This document shows, in pieces, positions 52,400 through 64,000 of a DNA stretch of 64,000 bases. The first letter of the stretch is position 1. Every line of letters starts with the position of its first letter. The notes under the pieces were generated by a model. It was not told where the DNA came from, did no database searches, and worked only from the letters and a program-made list of their open reading frames with translations. Origin of the DNA: Paramecium octaurelia (taxonomy: Eukaryota; Ciliophora; Oligohymenophorea; Peniculida; Parameciidae); NCBI GenBank assembly GCA_905182995.1, contig CAJJDP010000090.1:264011-328010 (forward strand), given 5' to 3'. Position numbers and translations under genes: made by a program.

Positions 52400-55300
52400 T
52401 TTAACTTTTATACTCTTATATAATAGGAACCAATAAAAAAAAAAAGATGATAAAATAACTCCGCTCTAGACAAATAGAAAAGCTTAGTCAAATAATTTAT
52501 TGGACGAAAAATCAAACTAAAATTGATTTGCCACTGATGTGCTATTATAAATTCCTGATTTTTGAGCAATTTTTATTAAAAATAAATTCCTAGTGATTTA
52601 CATTTACAAAAAAGTTGTGAACTAATTTCATCCATTTTTTAAATCACAATTTTCAAATTTCTTTTCCTTTATGTAATTTATGCAATAATATTCATATTCA
52701 AAAACTGTAGAATGATAGTTTGAAGGATCACAGTATTAAAATTCTGCCAAATCAATTCTATAATAACTGCTCAATTCTTGATTAATTTAGGGACTAGTAT
52801 AAAGATAATTAGTTAAAATCGATTTGAAGTATTGATATTAATCAATCTCAAAATCTGATCTATTTAAGTAAATTTGAAGCATTTTCTGTAAGTTTATGAT
52901 AAATTATAATAATTGTAACTAACTATAAGTTATTACCTCTATATGAATGCAATTAAATATTCTAGTTAATCATTTTGCATTTAAAGATTTACATTAAGCT
53001 TTGACTTCGAAAGTTTTCCAATTAGAATTTCAAAATTATTCCTTGAATCAATAAAACCTAACCATTCACTTAGACACTTTCACTAACAGATATTATCAAT
53101 TAATGAAATTAATTTCTCAGATATTTTTGGTACTTGCTCTTAATTCTCTGCAGAAATTTCATTTTAAGATATAATTAACAATTATTAATCTATCAAATGT
53201 ATAGAGAAAATATTATTGTAATTTTACACATTAAATAAAATTAAAACAATCATTACTGAAATTTATAGCATCTAGACTTTTAACCAACATAATTGACTCA
53301 GTATCAACAATAATATTATGTTAAGCATTTTACTTCTCCAAATTTACCTTCAATTTTGTTAATTTTGTTATTTATTTTACAACATTTTCAGAATATAATA
53401 CTAAAGATGAAATATTAGTGATATTTTTCTAGATATTTTCCTAATTAGTATTAATAAAGAGAGGTGCCAGATTATTGGAGCATTCATTTTAATAATTTTA
53501 TTCTAAATATGTTTTGATGTATATGTAGCCTACTATTTTACAATTAAATTTTTTTATAGATTAATTGTTTGATGAGCTAATAATTTTTCATTTATATCTT
53601 TAGAGTTTATACCTAATTCAACATATTTTAATAATTCATCCTTCAATTTTATGCAATTTTTTTCCTCTTAATGATTAATCATTATTTCAAATATCCATGT
53701 AATTTTTCCCTAAATACAAATTGAATATAGTTTAATTCGTACATGCGATTCGATTCCGCGACATATTTAAGTACTTTTGAATATTTGTTATTGAGCCTCT
53801 TTAATCGATTATCTAAAATATGATAATTATTTCAGTATAAGGAAAATATCCTACTAAATTATTAGATTACTAAAAGCTGTGAATGGCAAAAAAGTAGCTT
53901 TAGGAAAAGACTAAATTGATTAAGTTGAATTAATTTATATGTTATTCTATTTACCCCTTGTGAAGTTAGATCTAAACAACTGACAGTTATTAACAAATTT
54001 GGAATCTGAAATAGTTAATTCAAATGTACAGGAGTTTATTTTGAATGAATATCGTTTTATTTTCAATCAAATTTTAAATAATTTGTTTTTCAGATTGATT
54101 AAGTAATAATTATCATTTCTAAATATTTATTAACAACAATACAATTGAATTATATAAGCTGTCCAAGCACTTAATGAGTAGCTTTGAATATTATATTCCA
54201 ATTGATTAGAATTAAATAAATCAGTATAATTGATGTTTGAAGGTCTAGATTTAGAGTTATTTCTATAGACTTCATAAAATTTAGTTTAATATTGAGATTT
54301 ATCATTTGATAGTTTTGAATTTTCTATGCAACATTTCATAACGAAATTGAAAGTGAGATTAAGAGATTCAAAAGGATAATATTACTGTTTAACCTTTGAA
54401 AAAATACTGGGAAATTATCCTGCATGTGTTCGAATTAATATTTGATAAGCTGTTTTCTGTAAAACAAAGTTTTGAACTTCCACAATTAAAGTAACATTAG
54501 ATAGGATTGGTAATGTTTTTTCTGGATAGCTAGAACTAATAATTGAAAATTTGTTAATTCAGTAACGAAATTAGCGAGATCACCATTTCCATTTTACCCC
54601 TACACAACAAAAAACCATGACAAAGAAATACAACTTCGTAAACCATCATAGAGTTTTTAATCCGTCGAAATAACGTTCTCATCACAAGGATTAACAAGAG
54701 AAGTAGGTACATCAAATTTGATAACAGAAGCGAATGGTCTAGTAGCTTTTTCAAGTTTATTTAAAAAGAAATACTATAGTTTATTATCACAATTTTTGTG
54801 ACCAAATGAACCTGGCAAAAAATCAATTTTATCATCTTGAAGAATGGTGGGGTTGTGACCGAGTTTCAAAATTTATTGTTGTTAATTGTCTGGATCTATA
54901 TTACATTTTGGATTTATTCCAAATTTTGATAGAGTAATCTCGCTTAGGAGTTTAAAGCAATCGTTGATATCAAGTTAAGTTGAAAAGAAATTTGGATTTA
55001 GGGGGAAATCAAATAGGGATCATCTTAAAATTTTATCTTCATTACAGCTACTTCACAATTTACAATATTATTAAGTTTATACTTGAGCACCAAGGAGATT
55101 ATAGTGAAATAACTGAGTCTGGAGGTTGAGCACAAGTCATTTGATCAGATATAATTCGATTTCCATTGCATGTTAAATATCCATAAAAGTACATGTTTTA
55201 CAAGTGTAATCACATTTCAAGCAATTTACACTTTAAAAATCATCATAATAACCGTCCAAACATTGACAGAATGGAATTTACACTTTATCACCTTATAGAG

Positions 55301-55527
55301 AGAAATAAATAAAAACCATACAAACTAGATTAGCTGAACTGTCTTTGCATTTTTGACATTAAAAGTCACATTCTTATAATATTGATCCAATACGTACTAT
55401 CGCATAATTTTTGTCCGCCTTCAAAATATCCTTCTTCACAGTCGCACGATTTGTTTATACGACCTTCCTTACACGTCATTGCATTCGAGGGCATTGTTTA
55501 GCAAGTATAAGTAATGAAATTGATTCA

Positions 55528-56832
55528 CAAATATCGCATTAAAATTCACAAGCTTAGCAAATAAAAAAAATAATTACCTTCACAAACTAGTTACAGCTAA
55601 TTTCTTACTTAATTTATAAATCTATATAGTTTCTAGATGAAGTTTCAAAGTAGCCCTTCATACATGGGCAATCAGGTGGATTTATTCTTATGTTACTTTG
55701 GAATTTTAGGTATTTTTTGCGTCTTTTTCACCTTTTTCAACGACTATCACATTTATTACAAATAATTTAGAAATCATCGTCATAATATCCATCTTTACAA
55801 TTACATTAATTTGAAATAGTTATTCTATTGGAACCTTGGAGATATTTGCAGCTTAAGCAATTATTTCTTTCATTCACACATCCAGAACATTTAATATGAC
55901 ATTCTGAATAATATGAAAATGATTACTTTAGCAAATTTCATTAGAATCCTAATAAAAATCAGTTAGACCAGGACATTTATGAATAATAGATTAATTTAAT
56001 CTACTTTAATTCACATCACAACTAGTACAATAATCCTTTTGATTTTTCCAAGTTTAACAAGAATTTGAGCATTCTAATTTAATATCTCATAAATACTTTG
56101 ACATATCAATGATACATTATCAATTAGCCATAAATGAAAGTACAATCATTTTGATTTACTGCACGAAGATGATTTGGGAAACAGGATTAACATTTTGTTG
56201 AGCATATTGAGCAAGTTTTACAAATTTGGCTGCATTTTTGACACATTTCAATTCCAACATCATAATATGCATCCAAGGGGCATGAATTCATTTAAAAATA
56301 TTGAAAATTAGATGTATCACAAGTTAAACATTTGTTTGATTAAATCTAAAATGTTTTACAACTACTTTGACATTCTATAATTTTAATTATTATTATTACA
56401 TAAACATGATTTTTGATTTCATTCGTAGAAGCCATCCTTACAAATACATTGTGAAGTATCACTATCAAAATATCTAGTAATAACTTCACAAGTTAAACAT
56501 TAAGTTTAAGTTGAACATTCAGTACAACTGAAGTGGCAAACTTAAATTACATATCAATAATACCTTAGCATTATTAGGTAAAGAGATTAAAAAAGTAACC
56601 TGATTTATAATTGCATAAATTTTACTAATTCAGTGTTAGGTTCAGACTTGAATCACATTGTGCTCAATTTGATAGATTCAAAAACAAATTAAGCATGTTT
56701 TATCGCATTCCAAACAAGAGTTCTTTACTACATCTTCATAATATCCATCCATTCAAAATACAAGTGTGATTTGAAGTATTATAATGCTATTTTTATCTGG
56801 AGAACAACTCAAGCAAAATTAGTCTAGTCCAA
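55528..56832. repeat. Direct duplication B, copy 1 (1305 bp)
   Basis: Repeated at 56834-58138 with constant offset 1306 across a single N (56833). The copies match base for base wherever compared. Both lie inside the cysteine-rich pseudogene. Confidence 0.9.
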
Positions 56833-56833
56833 N
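56833..56833. other. Single-N assembly join
   Basis: One ambiguous base between the copies of duplication B, the same pattern as at 50126. Confidence 0.8.
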
Positions 56834-58138
56834 CAAATATCGCATTAAAATTCACAAGCTTAGCAAATAAAAAAAATAATTACCTTCACAAACTAGTTAC
56901 AGCTAATTTCTTACTTAATTTATAAATCTATATAGTTTCTAGATGAAGTTTCAAAGTAGCCCTTCATACATGGGCAATCAGGTGGATTTATTCTTATGTT
57001 ACTTTGGAATTTTAGGTATTTTTTGCGTCTTTTTCACCTTTTTCAACGACTATCACATTTATTACAAATAATTTAGAAATCATCGTCATAATATCCATCT
57101 TTACAATTACATTAATTTGAAATAGTTATTCTATTGGAACCTTGGAGATATTTGCAGCTTAAGCAATTATTTCTTTCATTCACACATCCAGAACATTTAA
57201 TATGACATTCTGAATAATATGAAAATGATTACTTTAGCAAATTTCATTAGAATCCTAATAAAAATCAGTTAGACCAGGACATTTATGAATAATAGATTAA
57301 TTTAATCTACTTTAATTCACATCACAACTAGTACAATAATCCTTTTGATTTTTCCAAGTTTAACAAGAATTTGAGCATTCTAATTTAATATCTCATAAAT
57401 ACTTTGACATATCAATGATACATTATCAATTAGCCATAAATGAAAGTACAATCATTTTGATTTACTGCACGAAGATGATTTGGGAAACAGGATTAACATT
57501 TTGTTGAGCATATTGAGCAAGTTTTACAAATTTGGCTGCATTTTTGACACATTTCAATTCCAACATCATAATATGCATCCAAGGGGCATGAATTCATTTA
57601 AAAATATTGAAAATTAGATGTATCACAAGTTAAACATTTGTTTGATTAAATCTAAAATGTTTTACAACTACTTTGACATTCTATAATTTTAATTATTATT
57701 ATTACATAAACATGATTTTTGATTTCATTCGTAGAAGCCATCCTTACAAATACATTGTGAAGTATCACTATCAAAATATCTAGTAATAACTTCACAAGTT
57801 AAACATTAAGTTTAAGTTGAACATTCAGTACAACTGAAGTGGCAAACTTAAATTACATATCAATAATACCTTAGCATTATTAGGTAAAGAGATTAAAAAA
57901 GTAACCTGATTTATAATTGCATAAATTTTACTAATTCAGTGTTAGGTTCAGACTTGAATCACATTGTGCTCAATTTGATAGATTCAAAAACAAATTAAGC
58001 ATGTTTTATCGCATTCCAAACAAGAGTTCTTTACTACATCTTCATAATATCCATCCATTCAAAATACAAGTGTGATTTGAAGTATTATAATGCTATTTTT
58101 ATCTGGAGAACAACTCAAGCAAAATTAGTCTAGTCCAA
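56834..58138. repeat. Direct duplication B, copy 2 (1305 bp)
   Basis: Second copy of 55528-56832. Sequence diverges from copy 1 only after ...tctagtccaa at 58138, where the cysteine-rich remnants continue. Confidence 0.9.
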
Positions 58139-60830
58139 TTACAAGTATGACATTTATTATCTACATTAGACAAATAGGCTCCAGCAATACATATACATTA
58201 TGAATCAATTAGCAATTTCGAAAAATGACAAGATGTACAGTTTAAAATAGTATTTGAACAAGTCAAACAATTTAAATCACAATGTTAGCATAATCCATCT
58301 ATTTTGGTTGTGCCTGGTTAACAATAGCAAGCATTATCTAGTGTTCAAAATTCTTAAGATACTCGAATCACACGCTGTACAAAATTCGAATTGAAATTGA
58401 AATTGTAACAATTAGAGTCACATTTACTACAATTACTAAAACCACTATCATAATAACCAGGATCACATAGGCATTGATTTTAATATAATTAATTTGTTTA
58501 TACACAAGATGTGCTAAAGTTTTGGAAGTAATGCAGCTTAAGCATTTATAAAAGAATTTTTAACAATTTGAAGTAAATCCATTGTCATAATATCCAAGGA
58601 GGTATTCATAGACTTTCCCATTCAATATTCTAAATGATGTTGCTTATGGTTAGCAACTTATACATTAATCAGCCCCAAAATCATTACATAGTAGACAAGA
58701 ATAATGACATTATTGACAAATAAGAATTCCAAAGTCATAATAATTTTCATTACAATTGCAAGTTTATAATAAAACATTGTAGGTTCGATATGAATTATTA
58801 ACAAGATTCACATCTAGTAGAAACTATTTTACAGGTCAAACAAGAGTAGTGGCATTCTAACCCTATAATAAAATATTACTTTAACAAGCAATATTAACTC
58901 CATAATCATAATATGAAACAGGGCACTCGCAAGAAGACATCAAAGGATTACTATTAAAGAAAAATATTTTAAAATTTATTTTCAACTATAATGAAAGTTA
59001 TTTTAACAACAGTCAAAAATGAAAATAGTTTTACTGTAAAAGTCCTTAAGCTTGATGATGGGCAAGCTTTGCATTGAGTACGTAATGTGATATATCCTTC
59101 ACATCGATAATCACATTCTTAATATGGCAAAGGAATAGTTACTTTGACAATTAGGGACATTAATATCAAAGGTATTTTCTGTTCATTCGCAACTCGTAGC
59201 AACTAAAATTCTTGATTCTGAGTTCAAACAAGTCAAACATTGGTTTGCTAATGGACCATAACGTGATAGACAACTATAGTGGCAGCCTGAGAATAAATCA
59301 ACTTAATTTACTTTAACAACGACTTTTCAATGGCGCTGAATATGCATGGATAAAATATTAAATATACATTATAGTTAAATAGCTGCCTTAAAGTTTTGTT
59401 TTACGTAAACAACTGTTTCCGAGTTAATATCTATCTGGACTACAAGATGTACAATTTTTTGAAGTAATTGAACATTCTAAACTTAATTGATTTAGAACAG
59501 TATTTATTTATATTTATGTAATTATTATACAGCTACATACTAAAGTTATTTAAATTACCTATAGACAATCACTGCTACAAACTATTTATATAATGATTAA
59601 TATATTCTTTAGCATTCTTGTATCCCTATATCAAAGTATGAAGTTGGGCAATTGGATAGAGTTAATTTCCTTTTGCTTAAAGGAACGCAAGACGTACATT
59701 AATTACTTTTTGACCCTTCACACGTTTAAGAAGTATGATTGATGTTAGTTTTGTGATTCTACTATGACACTCTAAAATTACATTTAAAATATACTTATTC
59801 AAATGGGATTGCCAGGTTAATCATAAAAATTTGCTGGACATTAAAAAGAATTAACAGTCCCTAAGTCACGGTCCAAATTCCCAGGACATGTTGTGCAATT
59901 CTCAGGCTTTTTAGATATGAGCATCTAATTTAAGATGGAAAATTAATTTTAAAATCTTGAATCATTAATTAATGAATGGTTACATTGTATTATTCATGCA
60001 GACACATTTGTTTGCTTTCATAACTCTGTTTTATTCTGAAGAACAAGTGATACAACCATCTTCATCCTAAGAAACATCTAAATTGGCATGCTTCAACACA
60101 TTACATAATTTATACCAACGCATTTATTATCAACCAGCTCCGAGCCTTTTGTACACCCTTAATATGAGTATATACCATTAACTTATGAACAACTCGCATG
60201 TCCTGGTAAGCAGGCATGTATATCTAATATATAATTACCTAAATGACATAATAAATCTGTACTACTAGTGGGAGAGAACCCTTCCTTACATGTTCCACAA
60301 TAATTTGAAGCCCAACTTGTGCATCTACTTCCAAAAGATAAATGTAACCACCTTGTGGCTCACAATTTTCACCTTAATTATTACCTTTACAATATTAGCA
60401 TTTAATGTCTCCAGATCTTTAAGCTATATAACGGTTGTTAATGACATATTCACATGAAATGGCTAAATCAGTATCCTCTGAATATTTGTAAGTTAAAGAT
60501 TTGTCCAAACAGAGCATTATTGAAGGAACATTTAGTTCAAAAGTCTGCAAAATATACTTGAAGTCTGGGATGGCATAGGACTTCTTGTTTCTCATATATG
60601 ATCATTTTAGGTTCGGTGAATGATTAACAAATAGGAGCATAGTCTTAATCCACATTATTAAATTACAAACACAAGGATGAGGATGCATTCCAGGCGCGTG
60701 ATAATGTCCTCCTTGACATTTAAACGTTTAGCCAGCTTTATCTTAATCACTCCAGACTCTCCGAAATCCATCAACTAGTTGGAGTATCAATATCAAAAAC
60801 TAAATATCCTTTCTAATCATAAAAATTTTT

Positions 60831-63403
60831 AAAGACTTAAATTTATTGGTAGGCTAAGAACTCATTCTTCCAAACTCAACAATCCAAAAAAATTTTAATA
60901 TTTTAAATTTATAGGATATAGCAAATTGGATGGCTGATTGTTAACACTTTTTGTCTCAAAAAGAATAGAAAAAATTTCTGCAATTACTTTAAAAACGAAT
61001 TCACTATTTTGTAATAATTAATTATTAAAGTGTGGTAATAAGGATATATAAAAATTTTTTTCATAAACTCCCCTTTCCCCAACAATTAACGATTATTTTT
61101 GCAATCATCTCCTAATTATAATCTTAAATGGAAAGTGCCATAATGTCGATGAAAATTTACAATTAAAAAAATATATCTTATTAAGGGAATGTTTTCTTTT
61201 ATTCATGTTTACATTTAGATTTAAAAATATACAACTTTTGTGCAACTAAACCATAAATATGAATACGTGAAGAAAAATATAATAATAAATCAAAATCAAA
61301 AAGGCATGATTCAAATACTGTTATTGAAGAAAGGCAGCATTGTTTTGAGAGAAAGGAGGCACTAAAAATTGTTAAATAAATTACAATATAATTGTAAAAG
61401 AAATTATTACTTGCATCGTATTTTTTGTCTTTTAAAACTTCTTGCATAATTAAAATTGTATCTTATTTTAATTCGATTCATAAAAAAGTCATTTTATTTA
61501 TGTAATTCAATATTACTTAATATGATGAGCAAAGATACAAAGACTTATGATCATCAAATGTTATTTCTTTTGCTAGTTTAGTTTATGAAATTTGAAATGG
61601 TACTGATTTGTACATTTATAGCTATTGGATCCAAGAATGCAAGGCTTCATTAATAATTCACACTTAATTACAGCATGACTCAAAACTATTAAAGATTTCT
61701 TAGCTAAAATATTATAACTTGTTTGAGTGATTTTAAATGAAGACAATTTTAAAATCATGTTTATCAATTTTTGTATTCTCTAAAAATTATCAGATTATGA
61801 TCTTTGCCTTGCCTTTCCAATCGTTTGTTTCACAAATATTTAGGGAACTCAGATTTAATATATAGAACCTTGCTTCTCTTCTATTGAAATATCTATGAAT
61901 CAGATAATATCAATATACTAAATTATCATTCTCTATTCATAAAATTGATAAATTGTATTTGAAAAAGCCCTTCATTAAGAAAATAGAAAGCAAGCCATCT
62001 TATCCAACAACAATAATTAGAGTGAACCTACAATCACTATAATATTTCGATAAATAAATATCAATGAAAAAGCTATTGTTCAAGATTCCTTGATACATTC
62101 AATTCAAGTTTTAGTCAATACGAAAAATAAAAAGGTATTTTATATTGATTGTTGTTTAGCCATCTATGAATCATTCTATTTCAAAATATATGTATCTATG
62201 TTGTGAATAGACCCAGATGAATAATAAATTACGGAAAAATTGAATCAGCTAGATCAAAGTTTTTCATATGTAATAGACGAATACACTAGGTAATGGGTGT
62301 GGTGACTGTAATTTTGAAGAATTACTTAGATTCTTTCTCATATTATGGGATTAAATAGGATCATAGCAATATAAAGAAAATAAATAAAAGATTAGTTTTC
62401 AGTAAAAGACAAAATTCCTAATAGATAGATGAAATATTTAGGCCAGGCTCTAAAATTTTTTTTAATATTTGAAAGAGTTTAGAAAAATGATTATGCATAT
62501 CTTTAAATACCAAGATTCTTTGAAAATCTGGATTTCTTATTTTATTAAGCTAATATACGGTAACGAAATGATATTGATAATTTAAATAGTAAAATGAAGT
62601 TGAAGTAGAGAAAAAAATAATAGAAATGCGTCAATACGAAGTCATTTTAATAAGAAGATCTATAAATAAGAAGTGGCTACAAATAAAGTAAATTGGATTG
62701 ATAAAATTGGAGAAAAAACTAGGATGGAAAAAATGTCATGATATTTACTAGACAATTCAGATTTAGATATGGTAAGAAGAAAAGAGAAGTTTGAAGATAA
62801 ATTTATACACAAAGTCAAAATAGAATTGCAAAAGTAGAAAACGGAAAATTTGTATTCTAGAAAGAGTAGAAAAACCATTGATACTCAAAATATGAGAAGC
62901 AGTGTTAGAAGAGTAAAGGACAAATAATATCGTGAAAATCAACTAAATAGATTTATAAACACTTTGTGAATAGTGTAGAACAAAAATTAATCTTTTTCAC
63001 TTGATAGGAATAAAATGCTATTAATATAAATTGGACTGCAACGCAATGATAATAGAAGAATCTAATCTTCAGCCACTTAGCAAGTAATTCGAAAAGAAAA
63101 TAAAGTGGGATAACTTAAAAGAATGATAGAGAGCCAGTATATAAAATTGTATATTATTGAAGAATCTAAAGACTAATAATGAAACTAATTATCCTATATA
63201 GATACATTCAGTTCATCTCCAAGATCTCCTGCTTCTGATAATATCAACAATATACAGGGTTGTATTTAAATTTTAGATGAGACCCAATTAGGATATACAT
63301 TTTCCAGTTATTTTTTAACCAACACTCATGATTGAATAGATAAGATATTTACAGTAAAAAGAAGAACCCTAAGATATATTATTTTCATTAACATAATTAT
63401 ATA
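60831..63403 (+). other. No intact gene; degenerate plus-strand coding traces
   Basis: Short protein-like segments occur on the plus strand, such as NNNNQSEPTITIIFRQ near 62.0 kb, followed by a plausible 25-nt intron (GTATTTTATATTGATTGTTGTTTAG) and then DPDEQQITEKLNQLDQSFSY. They do not join in one frame and TGAs interrupt them. I cannot name a family. This may be a decayed gene. Confidence 0.3.
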
Positions 63404-63999
63404 ATGGAATCCTAAAGTAATAGTAATCAGAAAAGTACTTAGATATTAGAATAGAAATTCTATAAGAAGTTTTAAAAAAATGATTAAGGTTTTGAGAGAC
63501 TGGAAGATCCGATTATTGAATTGATATTATTATTGAAGAGTATTCTCATTTCATATAACATATTTAATCCCATCGAATTTTAAATAATAATAATAATTAA
63601 ATTTTTTCATTTAGAGAGTTACAAAGTGTTTGGATTCAAGAAAAATCCCTTTCTAATGAAACCACCTTGGATACATTACGAGAAATACAGTAGGAGTTAG
63701 CTCAAGATAATGGCCGAGACTCTGTCTTTCACTCTGTGTTGTTTTTTATGGTTATAGTACAGAGCTTAAACCAATTTTAATCTATTTCCTTCAAAAATCT
63801 TGATGTAACATTATTGTAATAGTAGTGGGACTGTTATAAGATGACAGACAAGGATTGGGCTAACGTACACCTGGCTGTACTTACCCAAAATTGTGGATCT
63901 CCCTGTATTATAGAGCTAAGCCTCGACTTTAAATAGGATTGTCAAATCTTTCCAATCCCCAAATTTTACAGCCTCGTCCATCTAACTAGGATACTCTGA
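63404..63999 (+). pseudogene. Frame-shifted coding remnant at window end
   Basis: An ATG at 63404 opens a polar frame (MESQSNSNQKSTQILEQKFY). Around 63530 the protein-like signal moves to another frame (SFRELQSVWIQEKSLSNETT, then LREIQQELAQDNGRD), which continues to TGA 63997-63999. No GT...AG intron explains the shift. The last 300 bp are noticeably less AT-rich than the preceding 19 kb and encode KMTDKDWANVHLAVLTQNCG and a cysteine/leucine-rich end. It could be a real gene with a base error, or a pseudogene. Family not recognised. Confidence 0.3.
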
Positions 64000-64000
64000 A

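Larger units (their letters stand above)
52400..60830 (-). pseudogene. Decayed giant cysteine-rich (GFR/furin-like) surface-protein gene
   Basis: The minus strand encodes many repeats of the type C-x-C-x2-G-Y-Y...C-x2-C-x3-C-x2-C, for example CQCLDGYYDDFQS then NCLKCDYTCKTC (about 55.2 kb), and CTSWASNYCGTCKEGFSP (about 60.3 kb). Some typical introns of 25-30 nt still restore frame near 55.3-55.4 kb. C-terminal of the repeats, at 54.1-55.1 kb, is a non-repeat ectodomain (GSFGHKNCDNKLQYFFLNK, LVNPCDENVISTDQKLYDGL, HAGQFPSIFSKVKQ). That part needs at least two unexplained frame changes. TGAs and shifts are common elsewhere. Both ends are approximate. Part of the length is a 1305-bp duplication. 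Family role: a large cell-surface protein. It is not a copy of the intact gene at 36-44 kb. Confidence 0.6.

Noticed and set aside
61199-61447. 82-residue minus-strand frame
   Set aside because: Low-complexity AT-rich sequence with no homology; frames of this size are expected by chance with one stop codon.
1-64000. Telomere repeats (CCCCAA/CCCAAA arrays) or internal chromosome end
   Set aside because: Only isolated single matches were seen, for example near 61075; no array.
1-64000. tRNA, rRNA or CRISPR
   Set aside because: No T-loop-like GGTTCGA-type box with a matching acceptor stem, no rRNA motif and no regularly spaced repeats were found by eye.

Overview
The window is ciliate macronuclear DNA, most likely Paramecium. 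Long reading frames run through TAA and TAG (read as glutamine) and end only at TGA. Coding frames are repeatedly restored by removing 20-38 nt introns of GT...AG type, genes are separated by tens of bases, and the sequence is strongly AT-rich. All gene calls use the ciliate code with hand-inferred introns. In most cases the total length minus introns divides exactly by three, which is a good internal check.

Region 1 (1-18.3 kb) is dense. It holds the 3' end of a C2H2 zinc-finger gene, a UEV/Mms2 ubiquitin-E2 variant, a C2HC zinc-finger coiled-coil protein, an EF-hand protein, a P4-ATPase homologue that has lost its catalytic motifs, a hypothetical protein, an ULK/ATG1-like kinase, a second hypothetical protein, and a tandem pair of cyclic-nucleotide-binding-domain K+ channels. 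Region 2 (18.3-35.5 kb) has two divergent paralogues of a huge multi-pass protein family (TmcB-like, with PAS-like segments) flanking a large type I membrane protein, then a TPR protein whose repeats are each one exon. Region 3 (35.9-44.5 kb) is a single giant surface-type gene with a signal peptide, cysteine-rich growth-factor-receptor-like repeats, PMP/PbH1-like beta-helix repeats and C-terminal membrane segments.

Region 4 (44.5-64 kb) is quite different. I found no intact recognisable gene in it. It holds decayed or frameshifted remnants: a BTBD9-like discoidin-type domain, a truncated MORN/YwqK-like protein, a long cysteine-rich surface-protein pseudogene and plus-strand fragments. It also has two perfect direct duplications (1203 and 1305 bp), each separated by a single N. 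These are probably unmerged contig overlaps; one begins within a few bases of where a gene's frame breaks off.

Functionally, the intact part is rich in membrane signalling: cyclic-nucleotide-responsive K+ channels with an added CCHC zinc knuckle, an EF-hand Ca2+ sensor, a flippase-like pseudoenzyme and very large sensory-type membrane proteins. This suits excitable ciliate surface biology. Any link between particular genes here is inference.
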